This document shows positions 40,622 through 49,885 of a stretch of 64,000 nt of DNA, piece by piece. The notes under the pieces were generated by a model. That model had not been told where the DNA came from, did no database searches, and was given only the letters and a program-made list of their open reading frames with translations. The stretch covers positions 157,053 to 221,052 of the forward strand of contig NZ_BMRO01000002.1 of the NCBI RefSeq assembly GCF_014648675.1, in the 5' to 3' direction. A program made the translations under genes and the position numbers. The stretch's first letter is position 1. The number at the start of each line of letters is the position of its first letter. The DNA is from Actinomadura livida. GTDB lineage: Bacteria; Actinomycetota; Actinomycetes; Streptosporangiales; Streptosporangiaceae.

Positions 40622-41794
40622 ATGCGTACCCAGGTCGCCGTCATCGGCGCCGGCCCCGCGGGGCTGCTGCTGTCCCATCTGCTGCACCTGCAGGGCATCG
40701 AGTCGGTCGTGCTGGAGAGCCGGGACCGCGACTACGTGGAGCACCGGCAGCGCGCCGGGCTGCTGGAGCAGGGCACGACCGACGTGCTGCGCGAGAGCGG
40801 CGCCGGTGAGCGGCTCGACCGGGTGGGCCTCGTCCACCACGGCGTGGAGCTGCGGTTCGGCGGCGCCGGGCACCGCATCCCGCTGACCGACCTCACCGGC
40901 CGCACGGTCACCGTGTACGCGCAGACCGAGATCGTGAAGGACCTGGTCGCCAAGCGGCTCGCGGACGGCGGCGACGTGCGGTTCGGCACCGAGGTGCTGG
41001 CCGTGGACCCGTCCGCGCCGAGCGTGACGTACCGCAGCGGCGGCGAGACCCGCACGCTCGACTGCGACTACATCGCGGGCTGCGACGGGTTCCACGGCGT
41101 CTGCCGCCCGGCGGTGCCCGGGGGGCGGACGTTCTCCCGCGAGTACCCGTTCGCGTGGCTCGGCATCCTCGCCGACGTCGCCCCGTCCACCGACGAGCTG
41201 ATCTACGCCCAGCACGACCGCGGCTTCGCGCTGCACAGCCTGCGCTCGCCCAAGGTCAGCCGCCTGTACCTCCAGGTGCCGCCGGACGAGGACCTCGCGG
41301 CATGGTCCGACGCCCGCATCTGGGACGAGCTGGCGACCCGCTTCGCGACCGACGACGGCTGGAAGCTGCACGAGGGCCCGATCACCGACCGGTCGATCAC
41401 GCCGATGCGCAGCTTCGTGACCGAGCCGATGCGCCACGACCGGCTGTTCCTCGCCGGGGACGCGGGGCACATCGTCCCGCCGACGGGCGCGAAGGGCCTG
41501 AACCTCGCGGTGTCGGACGTGATCGTGCTGGCGCGGGCGCTGGCCGAGCGGTACGCCTCCGGGTCGGAGGCGCTGCTGGACGGCTACTCCGACGCGGTCC
41601 TGCGGCGGGTGTGGCGGGCCGAGCACTTCTCGTACTGGATGACGCACCTGCTGCACACCGACCCCGCCGCGAGCGACTTCGAGCGGCGGATGCAGCGCGC
41701 CCACCTGGACTACGTGGTCTCGTCCGAGGCGGCGTCGGCGTCGCTGGCCGAGAACTACGTCGGGCTGCCCGTCACCTGGCCCTCCGGGGACTGA
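40622..41794 (+). CDS. pobA: 4-Hydroxybenzoate 3-monooxygenase
   Basis: 390 residues from ATG 40622 (GAGGAGGAGG upstream; an in-frame TTG lies 3 bp before). FAD aromatic hydroxylase: GAGPAGLLL for FAD, the DG motif in CDGFHG, and GDAGHIVPPTGAKGLNLA for FAD and substrate. The family substrate-binding region ITPMRSFVTEPM is recognisable. It converts 4-hydroxybenzoate to protocatechuate with O2 and NADPH, feeding PcaHG. Its last 40 bp overlap the convergent cphA gene tail to tail. Confidence 0.95.
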   Translation: MRTQVAVIGAGPAGLLLSHLLHLQGIESVVLESRDRDYVEHRQRAGLLEQGTTDVLRESGAGERLDRVGLVHHGVELRFGGAGHRIPLTDLTGRTVTVYAQTEIVKDLVAKRLADGGDVRFGTEVLAVDPSAPSVTYRSGGETRTLDCDYIAGCDGFHGVCRPAVPGGRTFSREYPFAWLGILADVAPSTDELIYAQHDRGFALHSLRSPKVSRLYLQVPPDEDLAAWSDARIWDELATRFATDDGWKLHEGPITDRSITPMRSFVTEPMRHDRLFLAGDAGHIVPPTGAKGLNLAVSDVIVLARALAERYASGSEALLDGYSDAVLRRVWRAEHFSYWMTHLLHTDPAASDFERRMQRAHLDYVVSSEAASASLAENYVGLPVTWPSGD

Positions 41795-44472
41795 CCGCCG
41801 GCCGCCTCGTCCGGCCGGGCGCCGAGCGTGTCGAGCAGCTCGGCGACCGGCTGCAGCTTCTCGTACAGCAGCAGGACGGGCTCGCCGGGCCCGGCCATGT
41901 CCAGCGCCGAGGTCAGCGCGCCCTTCAGGTCGCCCGCGGGGTGGTGCCGGACGTCCGGGCGGGCCTCCCGCAGCCCCTCGGCGATCAGCCGGGTCATCTC
42001 GCCCGAGCGGCGGCCGCGCAGGTCCTCGTCCTCGTAGACGACGACGCGGCCGAACGTCCGGGCCAGGGCCCGCGCGGTCTCGCCCACCAGCTCGTCGGAC
42101 CGGTCGCCCGGCAGGGTGACCGCGGCGACCCCGCCGGTGCCCCAGCGCCGCTCGACGAGCGCGCCCATCGCGGCGACCGCCGCCGGGTTGTGCGCGTAGT
42201 CGACCAGCACGGGGTTGCCGCTGACCAGGTACACGCAGCCCCGGCCCGGGTTGTGGGTGTGGGGGTCGAACGTGCGCAGCGCGCGGGCGACGGTCTCCAC
42301 CGGGACGTCGAGGGCGCGGGCGGCGGCGGCCGCGGCGAGCGCGTTGGCCACGACGTGGCCGGCGTGCCCGCCGAACGAGCCCGCCACGTCGGCGGCGGGC
42401 AGGATCCGGGTCCGGCGGTCGCCGCGCGCCTCGGTCAGCCAGCCGTCCGCGACGCAGTAGCCGACGCCGCCCTCCCGCAGGTGCGCCGCGAGGACGGGTT
42501 CGCCGGGGGACGGCGCGAAGTAGCGCAGCACGGGGCGGCGGTCCCGGACCGCCCGCCGCAGCGCCAGGCCCGCCGCCGGCGGGTCGGCGGCGTTGAGGAC
42601 GACGTGCCCGCCGCGCCGGATCTCCTCGGCGACCAGGGCCTTGATTCCGGTCAGGTCGTCCAGGTCCTCGGTGGCGTCGACGCCGAGGTGGTCGCGGGTG
42701 ATGTTGGTGACGACCGCGACGTCGGCGCGCTCGTAGCCGAGCCCGCGCCGCACGATCCCGCCCCGCGCGGTCTCCAGGACGGCCGCCTCCACCGAGCGGT
42801 CGCCCAGCACCATCTCCGCCGAGCGCGGCCCGGACGCGTCCGACCGGTGGACGAGCCGGCCCCCGATGTGCACGCCCTCCGTGCTCGTCATGCCGGTCCG
42901 CCGGCCGTCCAGCTCCAGCATGCGCGCGATCATCCGGACCGTGGTGGTCTTGCCGTTGGTGCCGGTCACCGACACGACCGGCACCCGCGACGGCGTCCCG
43001 GCCGGGTACATCAGGTCGATGACGTCGCCGGCGACGTCGCGGGCGGCGCCCTCGTGCGGGGCGAGGTGCATCCGCAGGCCGGGGGCGGCGTTGACCTCCA
43101 GGATCCCGGCGGCGCCGGGCTCGGCGGGCGGCGGGGAGCCGATGTCGGGCAGCCGCAGGTCGATGCCGCACACGTCCATCCCGACGGCCGCGGCGGCGCG
43201 CACGCACAGGTCCGCGACGTCCGCGTGCACCTCGCCGGTCACGTCGCGGCTGGTGCCGCCGGTGGACAGGTTCGCGTTGCGGCGCAGCCACACCCGCTCC
43301 CCGGCGGCCGGCACCGTCCCCGGGCCGTGCCCCTGCCGCGCCAGCAGCGCCAGCTCCGCCGGGCCGAGCGCCAGCCGGGTCAGCGGCCGGTCGTGGCCCG
43401 CGCCGCGGGCGGGGTCGGCGTTGACCCGGTCCACCAGCGCGGCGACCGTCGCGGCGCCGTCGCCGGCCACGCACGCGGCGGTCAGCTCCGCCGCCGCCGA
43501 GACCCGGCCGCCCACCACCAGGACCCGGTAGTCCTTGCCGGGGATGTAGGACTCGACGATGACCTCGCCGCCGCCCTCGCCCGCGGCTCCGCCCCCGCCC
43601 GCGGCCCCGGCGGCGGACGCGAACGCGGCCACGACCTCCGGCGCCGTCGTCAGCCCGATGTGGACGCCCTCGCCCTGGTGGCCCGCGAGCGGCTTGACCA
43701 CCACCGGGCCGCCGATGCCGCGCAGCGCCTCCAGCGCCTCGGCCGGCGATGCCGCGACCCGCCCCTCGGGGACGGGCAGCCCGGCGTCGGCGAGGACCCG
43801 GTGCGCGAGCCGCTTGTCGCCCGCCACCTCCATGCCGATCGCCGAGGTGGCGTCGGTCATCGCGGCCCAGATCATCCGCCGGTACCGCCCGTACCCGAGG
43901 CGCAGCAGGTTGAGGCCGCCGACGCGGCGGACCGGCACGCCCCGGCGGCGCGCCGCCCGGGCCAGCGCGGCGGTGCTGACGCCGAGCCGCTCGCCCTCGT
44001 GGACGGCGGCGACGCGGGCCAGGTCCGCGGACGGGTCGGGCACCCGCCCGGCGAGGGCGCCCTGGACGGTCCGCAGCGCGAGCGCGACCAGCTGCTCCAC
44101 CACCGTGCTGCCGGCGGGCTCGTCGCGCGGGCACTCCAGGACCACGTCGTAGTCGGCGGGCCCGCCCGCGCGGACGGTGCGGCCGAAGAACACCTCGCGG
44201 CCGATCGCCCCGGACAGCTCCAGCGTGACGTGCTCGGTGACGTGGCCGAAGTAGGTGCCGCGCGCCATCGCGTCCAGCAGCCCGCCGGGCCGGCCCGCCG
44301 CGCAGTGGTGCGTCGCCAGCCCCGGCAGGGCGTCCACCAGGCGCGCGGCGAAGCCCGGGTGGTCGGTGGTCTCGTGGCCGGCCAGGCCCTGGAGGTCGAG
44401 CCGGGCGATCGCGACGGGACGCGACAGGTAGACGTTCGGGCCGCTCAGGCGGCGCACATGGTCGAGGCGCAC
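41755..44472 (-). CDS. cphA: Cyanophycin synthetase
   Basis: 905 residues from GTG 44472. N-terminal CphA domain (LSGPNVYLSRPVAIARLDLQ, TYFGHVTEHVTLELSGAIGR), central ATP-grasp (about 200-480; VVVKPLAGHQGEGVHIGLTT) and a C-terminal Mur-ligase-like domain with the P-loop VTGTNGKTTTV near residue 500. It polymerises Asp and Arg into multi-L-arginyl-poly-L-aspartate, a nitrogen store. It is normal in length for non-cyanobacterial CphA. Second gene of cphB-cphA, beginning 2 nt after the cphB stop. Confidence 0.95.
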   Translation of the reverse strand: MRLDHVRRLSGPNVYLSRPVAIARLDLQGLAGHETTDHPGFAARLVDALPGLATHHCAAGRPGGLLDAMARGTYFGHVTEHVTLELSGAIGREVFFGRTVRAGGPADYDVVLECPRDEPAGSTVVEQLVALALRTVQGALAGRVPDPSADLARVAAVHEGERLGVSTAALARAARRRGVPVRRVGGLNLLRLGYGRYRRMIWAAMTDATSAIGMEVAGDKRLAHRVLADAGLPVPEGRVAASPAEALEALRGIGGPVVVKPLAGHQGEGVHIGLTTAPEVVAAFASAAGAAGGGGAAGEGGGEVIVESYIPGKDYRVLVVGGRVSAAAELTAACVAGDGAATVAALVDRVNADPARGAGHDRPLTRLALGPAELALLARQGHGPGTVPAAGERVWLRRNANLSTGGTSRDVTGEVHADVADLCVRAAAAVGMDVCGIDLRLPDIGSPPPAEPGAAGILEVNAAPGLRMHLAPHEGAARDVAGDVIDLMYPAGTPSRVPVVSVTGTNGKTTTVRMIARMLELDGRRTGMTSTEGVHIGGRLVHRSDASGPRSAEMVLGDRSVEAAVLETARGGIVRRGLGYERADVAVVTNITRDHLGVDATEDLDDLTGIKALVAEEIRRGGHVVLNAADPPAAGLALRRAVRDRRPVLRYFAPSPGEPVLAAHLREGGVGYCVADGWLTEARGDRRTRILPAADVAGSFGGHAGHVVANALAAAAAARALDVPVETVARALRTFDPHTHNPGRGCVYLVSGNPVLVDYAHNPAAVAAMGALVERRWGTGGVAAVTLPGDRSDELVGETARALARTFGRVVVYEDEDLRGRRSGEMTRLIAEGLREARPDVRHHPAGDLKGALTSALDMAGPGEPVLLLYEKLQPVAELLDTLGARPDEAAGGQSPEGQVTGSPT

Positions 44473-44474
44473 CG

Positions 44475-45311
44475 CTACTCCCCCTCCGCAGGGCCGCGCA
44501 TGTTGCCGATCTCCGGGAGCCGGTCGTGCATCTGGAACGCGCAGCCGGCCGGCAGCAGGTGCAGCGACACGTCGAACATCGCCATCGGCTCGTCGTCCGA
44601 GGCCGCGTAGGCGACGGTGGACTGCCCCGCGTCGACGACCGTGACCACGCCCGTGCCGACGACGTCGAACCGGCCGTCGCCCACCACGATCGCCGTGTCC
44701 TCGTCTATCCCGACGCCGAGCAGCCGGGTGTCCAGCGCTATCCCGCTCATCAGCCGGGGCAGCCGCCCGCGCTCGTTGAAGTGCATGTCGATCAGCACGT
44801 TGTCGAGCAGGGCGAGGCCCGGCCCGACCTTCACGCTGGACGCCGCCACCTCGTGGCCGTGGCCGCCGAGGATCATCCAGTGCCCCATGGCGGTCGCGCC
44901 GGCGCTCGTCCCGGCGATGACGAGGCCCTCCTGGTCGAGGCGCCGCTTGAGCAGCTCGTTGGTCTTCGAGCCCACCAGCGTCCGGATCCGCGACTGGTCG
45001 CCGCCGCTGAACAGCACCCCGGTCGCCGCGTCCAGCGCGCGCAGCGTCGCCGCGCTGTCGGCCGCGGCCCGGCCGAGCAGCCGCAGTTCCCGGACGGCCG
45101 ACACGCCGAGGCGGCCGAACACCGCGGTGTACTCCTCGGCGACCTCCTCGGGCACCTCGGTCGCGGTCGTCACCACCACGACCCGCGCGTCCTCGCCGCC
45201 CGCCAGCCCGACGAAGGTCTCCAGGGGCCCGGAACCGCAGGTGCGGTTCTCCGCCCCGCCGATGATCAGCAGCCGGCCCTTGCGTCCGGCGTCCGCTCGT
45301 CTCTCTGTCAC
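44475..45311 (-). CDS. cphB: Cyanophycinase
   Basis: 278 residues from GTG 45311. Serine exopeptidase of the S51 type: nucleophile S136 in GTSAGATAMG, with SGGDQSRIRTLVG preceding it and LIDMHFNERGRLPRLM following. It splits cyanophycin into beta-Asp-Arg dipeptides. Lying directly before cphA in the same transcript, it gives a make-and-break pair for nitrogen storage. No isoaspartyl dipeptidase gene is in the window. The start is close to an inverted repeat (45319-45345) and shows no good ribosome site. Confidence 0.93.
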   Translation of the reverse strand: MTERRADAGRKGRLLIIGGAENRTCGSGPLETFVGLAGGEDARVVVVTTATEVPEEVAEEYTAVFGRLGVSAVRELRLLGRAAADSAATLRALDAATGVLFSGGDQSRIRTLVGSKTNELLKRRLDQEGLVIAGTSAGATAMGHWMILGGHGHEVAASSVKVGPGLALLDNVLIDMHFNERGRLPRLMSGIALDTRLLGVGIDEDTAIVVGDGRFDVVGTGVVTVVDAGQSTVAYAASDDEPMAMFDVSLHLLPAGCAFQMHDRLPEIGNMRGPAEGE

Positions 45312-45318
45312 AACTGTC

Positions 45319-45345
45319 GACTACCCCTGATCACTCCGGGTAGTC
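45319..45345. promoter_or_regulatory. Inverted repeat GACTACCC / GGGTAGTC
   Basis: Perfect 8-base arms (45319-45326 and 45338-45345), 11-nt spacer, between the divergent cphB and TetR genes and only 8 bp from the cphB start codon. Likely operator for the divergent TetR-type regulator. Confidence 0.5.
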
Positions 45346-45432
45346 TCCTGATGACATAAAGCCATGTATCGGCGGATCCCGGCCACCGGGAGCGCGGCGG
45401 GAGCACGGGCGGGGCTGTGTCATGCTGAGCGG

Positions 45433-46095
45433 ATGAACGGCAGCCCCGTTCCCCCGGACGGCCCCGCCCGCTCCGCGTCCGGGCCCTCCGGCCGGACGGC
45501 CGGTCCCGCCGCCGCGCTCGCGGCCGCGTCCGAGCACTACCTGCGCGGCGAGCCGATCGACATGTCGGCGCTGGCCGCCGAGCTCGGCGTGGGCCGCGCG
45601 ACCCTGTACCGCTGGGTGGGCAGCCGCGAGCAGCTGCTCGGCGCCGTCCTGGCGGAGATGACAGAGCGCACCTACCGCGTGGCGACGCGCGGGGTGGGCG
45701 GCTCCGGCACGGACCGCATCCTGATGCTCCTCGACAGGTTCATGCACGCGGTGGTGGAGGCCGAACCGCTCAAGGCGTTCACCGAGCGCGAGCCGCGGCT
45801 GTTCATCCGGCTGGCCACCATGCCGGGCACCATCGAGGACCGCTCGACCGAGCTGCTGACCCGGGAGATGCAGGCCGAGATCGACCGCGGGGCCATGCGG
45901 GTGCCGCTGCCCACCCGGACCCTCGCGCAGGCGATCGTCAGGGTCGCCGACTCGTTCATGTACGCGCACTACCTGGGCGGGAACCGGCCGCAGATCGACC
46001 AGGCCCTGGAGGTCGTCGAGCTGCTGCTGCGGCCGTGCGGGGACGGTGCGGCGGCCGCCCGGCGGAACGGCCGGGGAATCTCCGGGCCCGCCTGA
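45433..46095 (+). CDS. TetR-family regulator, QsdR-like
   Basis: 220 residues from ATG 45433; ATG 45364 would add a poorly conserved leader. The HTH is at residues about 40-75 (IDMSALAAELGVGRATLYRW, VGSREQLLGAV). The C-terminal part (VEAEPLKAFTEREPRLFIRL, ATMPGTIEDRSTELLTREMQ) is typical of the QsdR group named after a quorum-quenching lactonase regulator in Rhodococcus. Here the divergent neighbour is the cyanophycin operon, so nitrogen-store control is an inference from position. Ligand unknown. Confidence 0.87.
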   Translation: MNGSPVPPDGPARSASGPSGRTAGPAAALAAASEHYLRGEPIDMSALAAELGVGRATLYRWVGSREQLLGAVLAEMTERTYRVATRGVGGSGTDRILMLLDRFMHAVVEAEPLKAFTEREPRLFIRLATMPGTIEDRSTELLTREMQAEIDRGAMRVPLPTRTLAQAIVRVADSFMYAHYLGGNRPQIDQALEVVELLLRPCGDGAAAARRNGRGISGPA

Positions 46096-46191
46096 ACGCT
46101 TCATATTTTGACGGGGGATGAACGTTTCGTGACATTTCCCCGCGTGAGACCCTGACAGTCATTGGACGCATCGTCGAACGAGGGACGGGCC

Positions 46192-47547
46192 GTGAGTGAC
46201 ATTCCCCGCCGCGCGGTGACGCGGACCGCCAAGCTGGCGTCCCTGCCGATCGGCTTCGCCGGGCGCACCGCGCTCGGGTTCGGCAAGCGGACGATCGGGC
46301 GCCCCGCCGAGGCCGTCGCGCTGGAGGTGCAGCGCCGCACCGCCGAGCAGCTGTTCGCGGTGCTCGGCGAGCTCAAGGGCGGCGCCATGAAGGTCGGGCA
46401 GCTGCTGTCGATCTTCGAGGCCGGGCTCCCCGAGGACATCGCCGGGCCGTTCCGCGCCAGCCTCACCCGGCTCCAGGAGGCCGCGCCCCCGATGCCCGCC
46501 GCCACGACCCACCGCGTCCTCGCGGAGGGCCTGGGGGAGGGTTGGCGCGAGCAGTTCCTGGAGTTCGACGACCGGCCGGCCGCCGCGGCGTCCATCGGCC
46601 AGGTCCACAAGGCCGTCTGGCACGACGGGCGGACCGTCGCGGTGAAGGTCCAGTACCCCGGTGCCGCCAGGGCGCTGATGAGCGACTTCAACCAGATCTC
46701 CCGCGTCAGCAGGCTCTTCACCCCGCTGTTCCCCGGCGTCGAGGTCAAGCCGGTCATCGCCGACCTCAAGCGGCGGCTGGAGAAGGAGCTCGACTACGTC
46801 GACGAGGCCCGCGCCCAGACCGCCTTCCACGACGCCTACGACGGCGATCCCGACTTCCTCGTCCCCGCGGTCGTCGCCCAGTCCGGCAACGTCCTCGTCA
46901 CCGAATGGCTGGACGGGACGCCGCTCGCCAAGGTCATCGCCGAGGGCGACCGGGAGCAGCGCGACCGCGCCGGCATGCTGCTGTTCCGCTTCCTGCTGTC
47001 CGGCCCGGCCCGCTGCGAGATGATCCACATCGACCCGCACCCGGGCAACTTCCGGCTGCTGGACGACGGCCGCCTCGGCGTCATGGACTTCGGCGGAGCC
47101 GCCCACGTCCCGGCCGAGCTGCAGTGGTCGATCGGCCGGCTCACCCGCATCGGGACGCTCGGCGACCCCGGCGAGATCGTCGAGGCCCTCCGCGAGGAGG
47201 GCTTTCTCGTCCCCGACGCCGACGTGGACCCCCAGGAGGTCGCCGACCTCATCGGGCCGCACGCCGCCCCGTTCGCGGTGGAGCGCTTCCGCTACTCCCG
47301 CGAGTGGATGCGGGAGCAGACCGCCCACGGGATCGGCGTCGCCTCCGACATGCGCCCCGGCGCCCTCGCCCGCCAGTTCCGGCTCCCGCCCCAGTACCTG
47401 GCCGTCAGCCGCGCCCTGACCGGAGGCGGCGGCGTCCTCTGCCAGCTGGAGACCGAGGGCGACTTCCGCGCCGAGGTGGAACGCTGGCTCCCCGGCTTCA
47501 GCACCGACGCCGACGAGACCGGAGAGCCCGGAGAAGCCACTGCCTGA
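46192..47547 (+). CDS. ABC1 (AarF/UbiB) atypical protein kinase-like ATPase
   Basis: 451 residues from GTG 46192 (GAGGGA upstream). ABC1 family signature: [14 protein letters not shown] (the KxGQ motif), [14 protein letters not shown] in place of the P-loop, VAVKVQYPG with the ATP-site Lys, [11 protein letters not shown], and the catalytic loop [11 protein letters not shown] then MDFGGAA (DFG). In bacteria these ATPases assist isoprenoid-quinone metabolism or membrane lipid homeostasis. No quinone genes are adjacent and no membrane helices are obvious. Confidence 0.88.
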   Translation: MSDIPRRAVTRTAKLASLPIGFAGRTALGFGKRTIGRPAEAVALEVQRRTAEQLFAVLGELKGGAMKVGQLLSIFEAGLPEDIAGPFRASLTRLQEAAPPMPAATTHRVLAEGLGEGWREQFLEFDDRPAAAASIGQVHKAVWHDGRTVAVKVQYPGAARALMSDFNQISRVSRLFTPLFPGVEVKPVIADLKRRLEKELDYVDEARAQTAFHDAYDGDPDFLVPAVVAQSGNVLVTEWLDGTPLAKVIAEGDREQRDRAGMLLFRFLLSGPARCEMIHIDPHPGNFRLLDDGRLGVMDFGGAAHVPAELQWSIGRLTRIGTLGDPGEIVEALREEGFLVPDADVDPQEVADLIGPHAAPFAVERFRYSREWMREQTAHGIGVASDMRPGALARQFRLPPQYLAVSRALTGGGGVLCQLETEGDFRAEVERWLPGFSTDADETGEPGEATA

Positions 47548-47569
47548 ACCCGTCGGGTTCAGGCAGTGG
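47537..47569. terminator. Strong 15-bp hairpin at the end of the ABC1 kinase gene
   Basis: Perfect arms 47537-47551 and 47555-47569 with loop GTC. The left arm contains the stop codon. It lies between convergent genes and should work for both. Confidence 0.75.
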
Positions 47570-47591
47570 GCCGGTCCAGATCCGGGGCGGG

Positions 47592-48437
47592 TCAGGCGAG
47601 GGCCTGGGCCTCTTCCTCCTCTACCTGGCGGTTCCAGTCGCGCTTGATCGACCGCCAGCCTTCATCGTCGCGGCCGCGGCGCCAGTAGCCGGAGATCGAC
47701 AGCCGCTCCAGCGGGACCCCGCGGTCGATCCGGAGATGGCGCCGCAGCGCCCTGACGAAGCCCGCCTCGCCGTGGACGAACGCGTGCACCCCGCCCTCGG
47801 GGAACTCCAGCTTCTGGACGGCCTCGACCAGCAGGTCGCCGACGGGGCCGCCGCCCCGGTGCAGCCACACGATCTCCGCGTCCCCGGGCGTGGGCAGCTC
47901 CTGCTCCTCCTCGGGGCCGGCGACCTCGACGAACACGCGGACGGGGGCGCCCTCCGGGATCCGCTCCAGCGAGGCGCCGATCGCCGGGAGCGCGCTCTCG
48001 TCACCGGCCAGCAGGTGCCAGCCGGCGTCGGCGCGGGGCGCGTAGGCGCCGCCGGGGCCGAGGAACAGCACCTCGTCGCCCGGCCGGGCGCTCGCCGCCC
48101 ACGGGCCCGCGAGGCCCTTGTCGCCGTGGTGGACGAAGTCGAGGGTCAGCTCCACCGCGTCCGGATCCCACGCCCGGACGGTGTAGGTCCGGGTGACCGG
48201 CCACTGCTCGCGCGGCAGCTCGGCGCGGATCCGCTCCATGTCGAACGGCTCCGGGTACTCCACGCCCGGCAGCCGGAACAGCAGCTTGACGTAGTGGTCG
48301 GTGAACTCGCCGACGCCGAACCCGGCCAGCTCCGCACCGCCGATGACCACGCGGATCATGTGCGGAGTGAGGCGTTCGGTGCGCAGCACCCTCCCCCGGT
48401 TGAGCGTGCGCCCCTTGCGCGCCGGTCCCGTCGCCAT
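47592..48437 (-). CDS. Siderophore-interacting protein (FAD ferric-siderophore reductase)
   Basis: 281 residues. SIP family: RTYTVRAW is the flavin-binding RxYT motif, followed by DFVHHGDKGLAGPWA (typical GPAxxWA-like substrate region), FLGPGGAY, and LLAGDESALPAI, with HAFVHGEAGFVRALRRHL near the C-terminus. These NAD(P)H- or ferredoxin-dependent enzymes reduce ferric siderophores in the cytoplasm to release iron. An IdeR/DmdR-like iron box lies 31-49 bp upstream, so repression by iron is expected. Confidence 0.92.
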   Translation of the reverse strand: MATGPARKGRTLNRGRVLRTERLTPHMIRVVIGGAELAGFGVGEFTDHYVKLLFRLPGVEYPEPFDMERIRAELPREQWPVTRTYTVRAWDPDAVELTLDFVHHGDKGLAGPWAASARPGDEVLFLGPGGAYAPRADAGWHLLAGDESALPAIGASLERIPEGAPVRVFVEVAGPEEEQELPTPGDAEIVWLHRGGGPVGDLLVEAVQKLEFPEGGVHAFVHGEAGFVRALRRHLRIDRGVPLERLSISGYWRRGRDDEGWRSIKRDWNRQVEEEEAQALA

Positions 48438-48467
48438 GCGGCCTCCTGATGATCCGGATCACACTAC

Positions 48468-48486
48468 TTAGGTAACCCTAACCGTC
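48468..48486 (-). promoter_or_regulatory. IdeR/DmdR-like iron box upstream of the siderophore-interacting protein
   Basis: TTAGGTAACCCTAACCGTC matches 13 of 19 positions of the classical consensus TTAGGTTAGGCTAACCTAA, including the whole TTAGGT and CTAACC blocks. Confidence 0.6.
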
Positions 48487-48510
48487 GAGGCCGCCCTGCT
48501 TGTTCCCCGG

Positions 48511-49644
48511 CTAGCCCGCGCGTGCCGTGCGCAGCGTGCGGGTTCGCGCGACCTCGGCGGCGACGGCCTCGAACGCGGCGTCGGTCTCCTCTCCGCCGAC
48601 GAGGGTGAACAGCGTCGACTTGACGATGACGACGCCGTACCGAGGCGAGACCCAGATCAGCTGCCCGCCGAGGCCGCTGGCGGAGAAGTCGCCGTCCTCG
48701 CCGAGCCACCACTGGAAGCCGTACCCCGGCTTGAACGGCGCGGAGGGGCTCGTGGACTGCGCCACCCACGAGGCGGGCACGACCTGCCGGTCGCCGGCCT
48801 TCCCGCCGTTCAGGTACAGCAGGCCGAACCGCGCGAAGTCGCGCCCGGTCGCGTAGTAGCAGCAGTACCCCATGCTGTTGCCGTTGGAGTCGTTGCCCAG
48901 GTACGCCTTGGACGCCATCCCGGCCGGTCCCCAGATCTTCCGCTGGACGTAGTCGTGGTACGGCACGCCCGTCGCCTCGGCGACGGCCCAGGCGAGGACG
49001 AACGAGTTCATGCTCGTGTACTCGAACCTCGTCCCCGGCTCCCATCCCCGCTTCTGCCGCTTCGCCATGGCGGTGAGCGGATACCCGAGGCTCGCGGCGA
49101 CGTGCACCGGGGGGACGTCCGCGGTCTCGTCCCACTCGATGCCCGACGACATCCGCAGCAGGTCCCGGAGCGAGACGCCGTCGTAGCCGGACCCCGCCAG
49201 TTCGGGGACGTACCGGGTGACCGGGTCGTCGATCGAGTCGATGTGCCCCTCGCCGAGCGCGATGCCGACCGCGGCGGAGGTGAACGACTTGGCCATCGAC
49301 CACGACTGGAAGAGGCTGTCGCGGCCGGCCGCGACGTAGCGCTCGAAGACGACGTCGGCGCCGTCCAGGACGACGAAGCCCTGGGTTCCGGTGCGGACGA
49401 GGTAGTCGTCGAGCGTGCGCCGCTGCCCGCTGTAGGTGTAGCCGACCGCGAGCGGGCGGTGCGCCTCCCGCAGTTCGAGCGGGTCGGACGAGGGGAGCAG
49501 CGGGTCGAAGCCCGCCCGGTGCTCGGTGACGGCGGCGGGCGGCGGAGCGGGCGGGGGCGGGGGAGCGGCGTGGGCCGGGGGAGCGGCAAGGGCCAGGGGC
49601 AGGGCTGCGAGGGCGAGCGCGAGCGACCAGGGCCTGCGGCGCAT
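48511..49644 (-). CDS. Secreted serine hydrolase of the beta-lactamase/NylB-like family
   Basis: 377 residues from ATG 49644 (GGAGG upstream). The N-terminus MRRRPWSLALALAALPLALA-APPAHA is a signal peptide, followed by a Pro-rich linker. The SxxK motif is S116-M-A-K119 in SWSMAKSFTS, and the Tyr motif is in FEYTSMN. Class C-like fold proteins of this branch act as esterases, amidases or 6-aminohexanoate-oligomer hydrolases rather than beta-lactamases. YAT...RFGLLYLNGG and QWWLGEDGDFSASGLGGQ are the later conserved blocks. It is upstream of the siderophore gene on the same strand, but the iron box between them suggests separate promoters. Confidence 0.88.
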   Translation of the reverse strand: MRRRPWSLALALAALPLALAAPPAHAAPPPPPAPPPAAVTEHRAGFDPLLPSSDPLELREAHRPLAVGYTYSGQRRTLDDYLVRTGTQGFVVLDGADVVFERYVAAGRDSLFQSWSMAKSFTSAAVGIALGEGHIDSIDDPVTRYVPELAGSGYDGVSLRDLLRMSSGIEWDETADVPPVHVAASLGYPLTAMAKRQKRGWEPGTRFEYTSMNSFVLAWAVAEATGVPYHDYVQRKIWGPAGMASKAYLGNDSNGNSMGYCCYYATGRDFARFGLLYLNGGKAGDRQVVPASWVAQSTSPSAPFKPGYGFQWWLGEDGDFSASGLGGQLIWVSPRYGVVIVKSTLFTLVGGEETDAAFEAVAAEVARTRTLRTARAG

Positions 49645-49885
49645 GAGACCTCCGTGGGGCGGGATCGGCCGGGGTTCCGCCCTGATGGTGAGCGCGCCGC
49701 GGCGCCCCGTCCATGTGGTCAACTAACGAAAACCGGGCCCGGACATGGACATGGACCAACCTAGACAGAACGTCCAATAGCGGTGGCCGGGCGTCCGGGC
49801 CGGTCACCCGCTCCGGGCGGGCCGGCTGCGGTACGTTCGTGGCGCACCGCGACCACCTGCCCGTCCCCGCGCCGCCGGAGGCCCG

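Noticed and set aside
40280-44134. A long minus-strand frame opposite pobA and IclR and overlapping cphA in another frame
   Set aside because: It has no recognisable domain and is contradicted by PobA, IclR and CphA motifs in the other frames.
48511-49644. Beta-lactamase resistance gene
   Set aside because: The SxxK and Tyr motifs fit the esterase/NylB-like branch, and the protein lacks the usual class C KTG context near the end.
49738-49790. Tandem GGACAT and AGACAGAACGTCC as a TetR operator
   Set aside because: No complete symmetric half-site pair could be aligned, so it is not listed as a separate feature.
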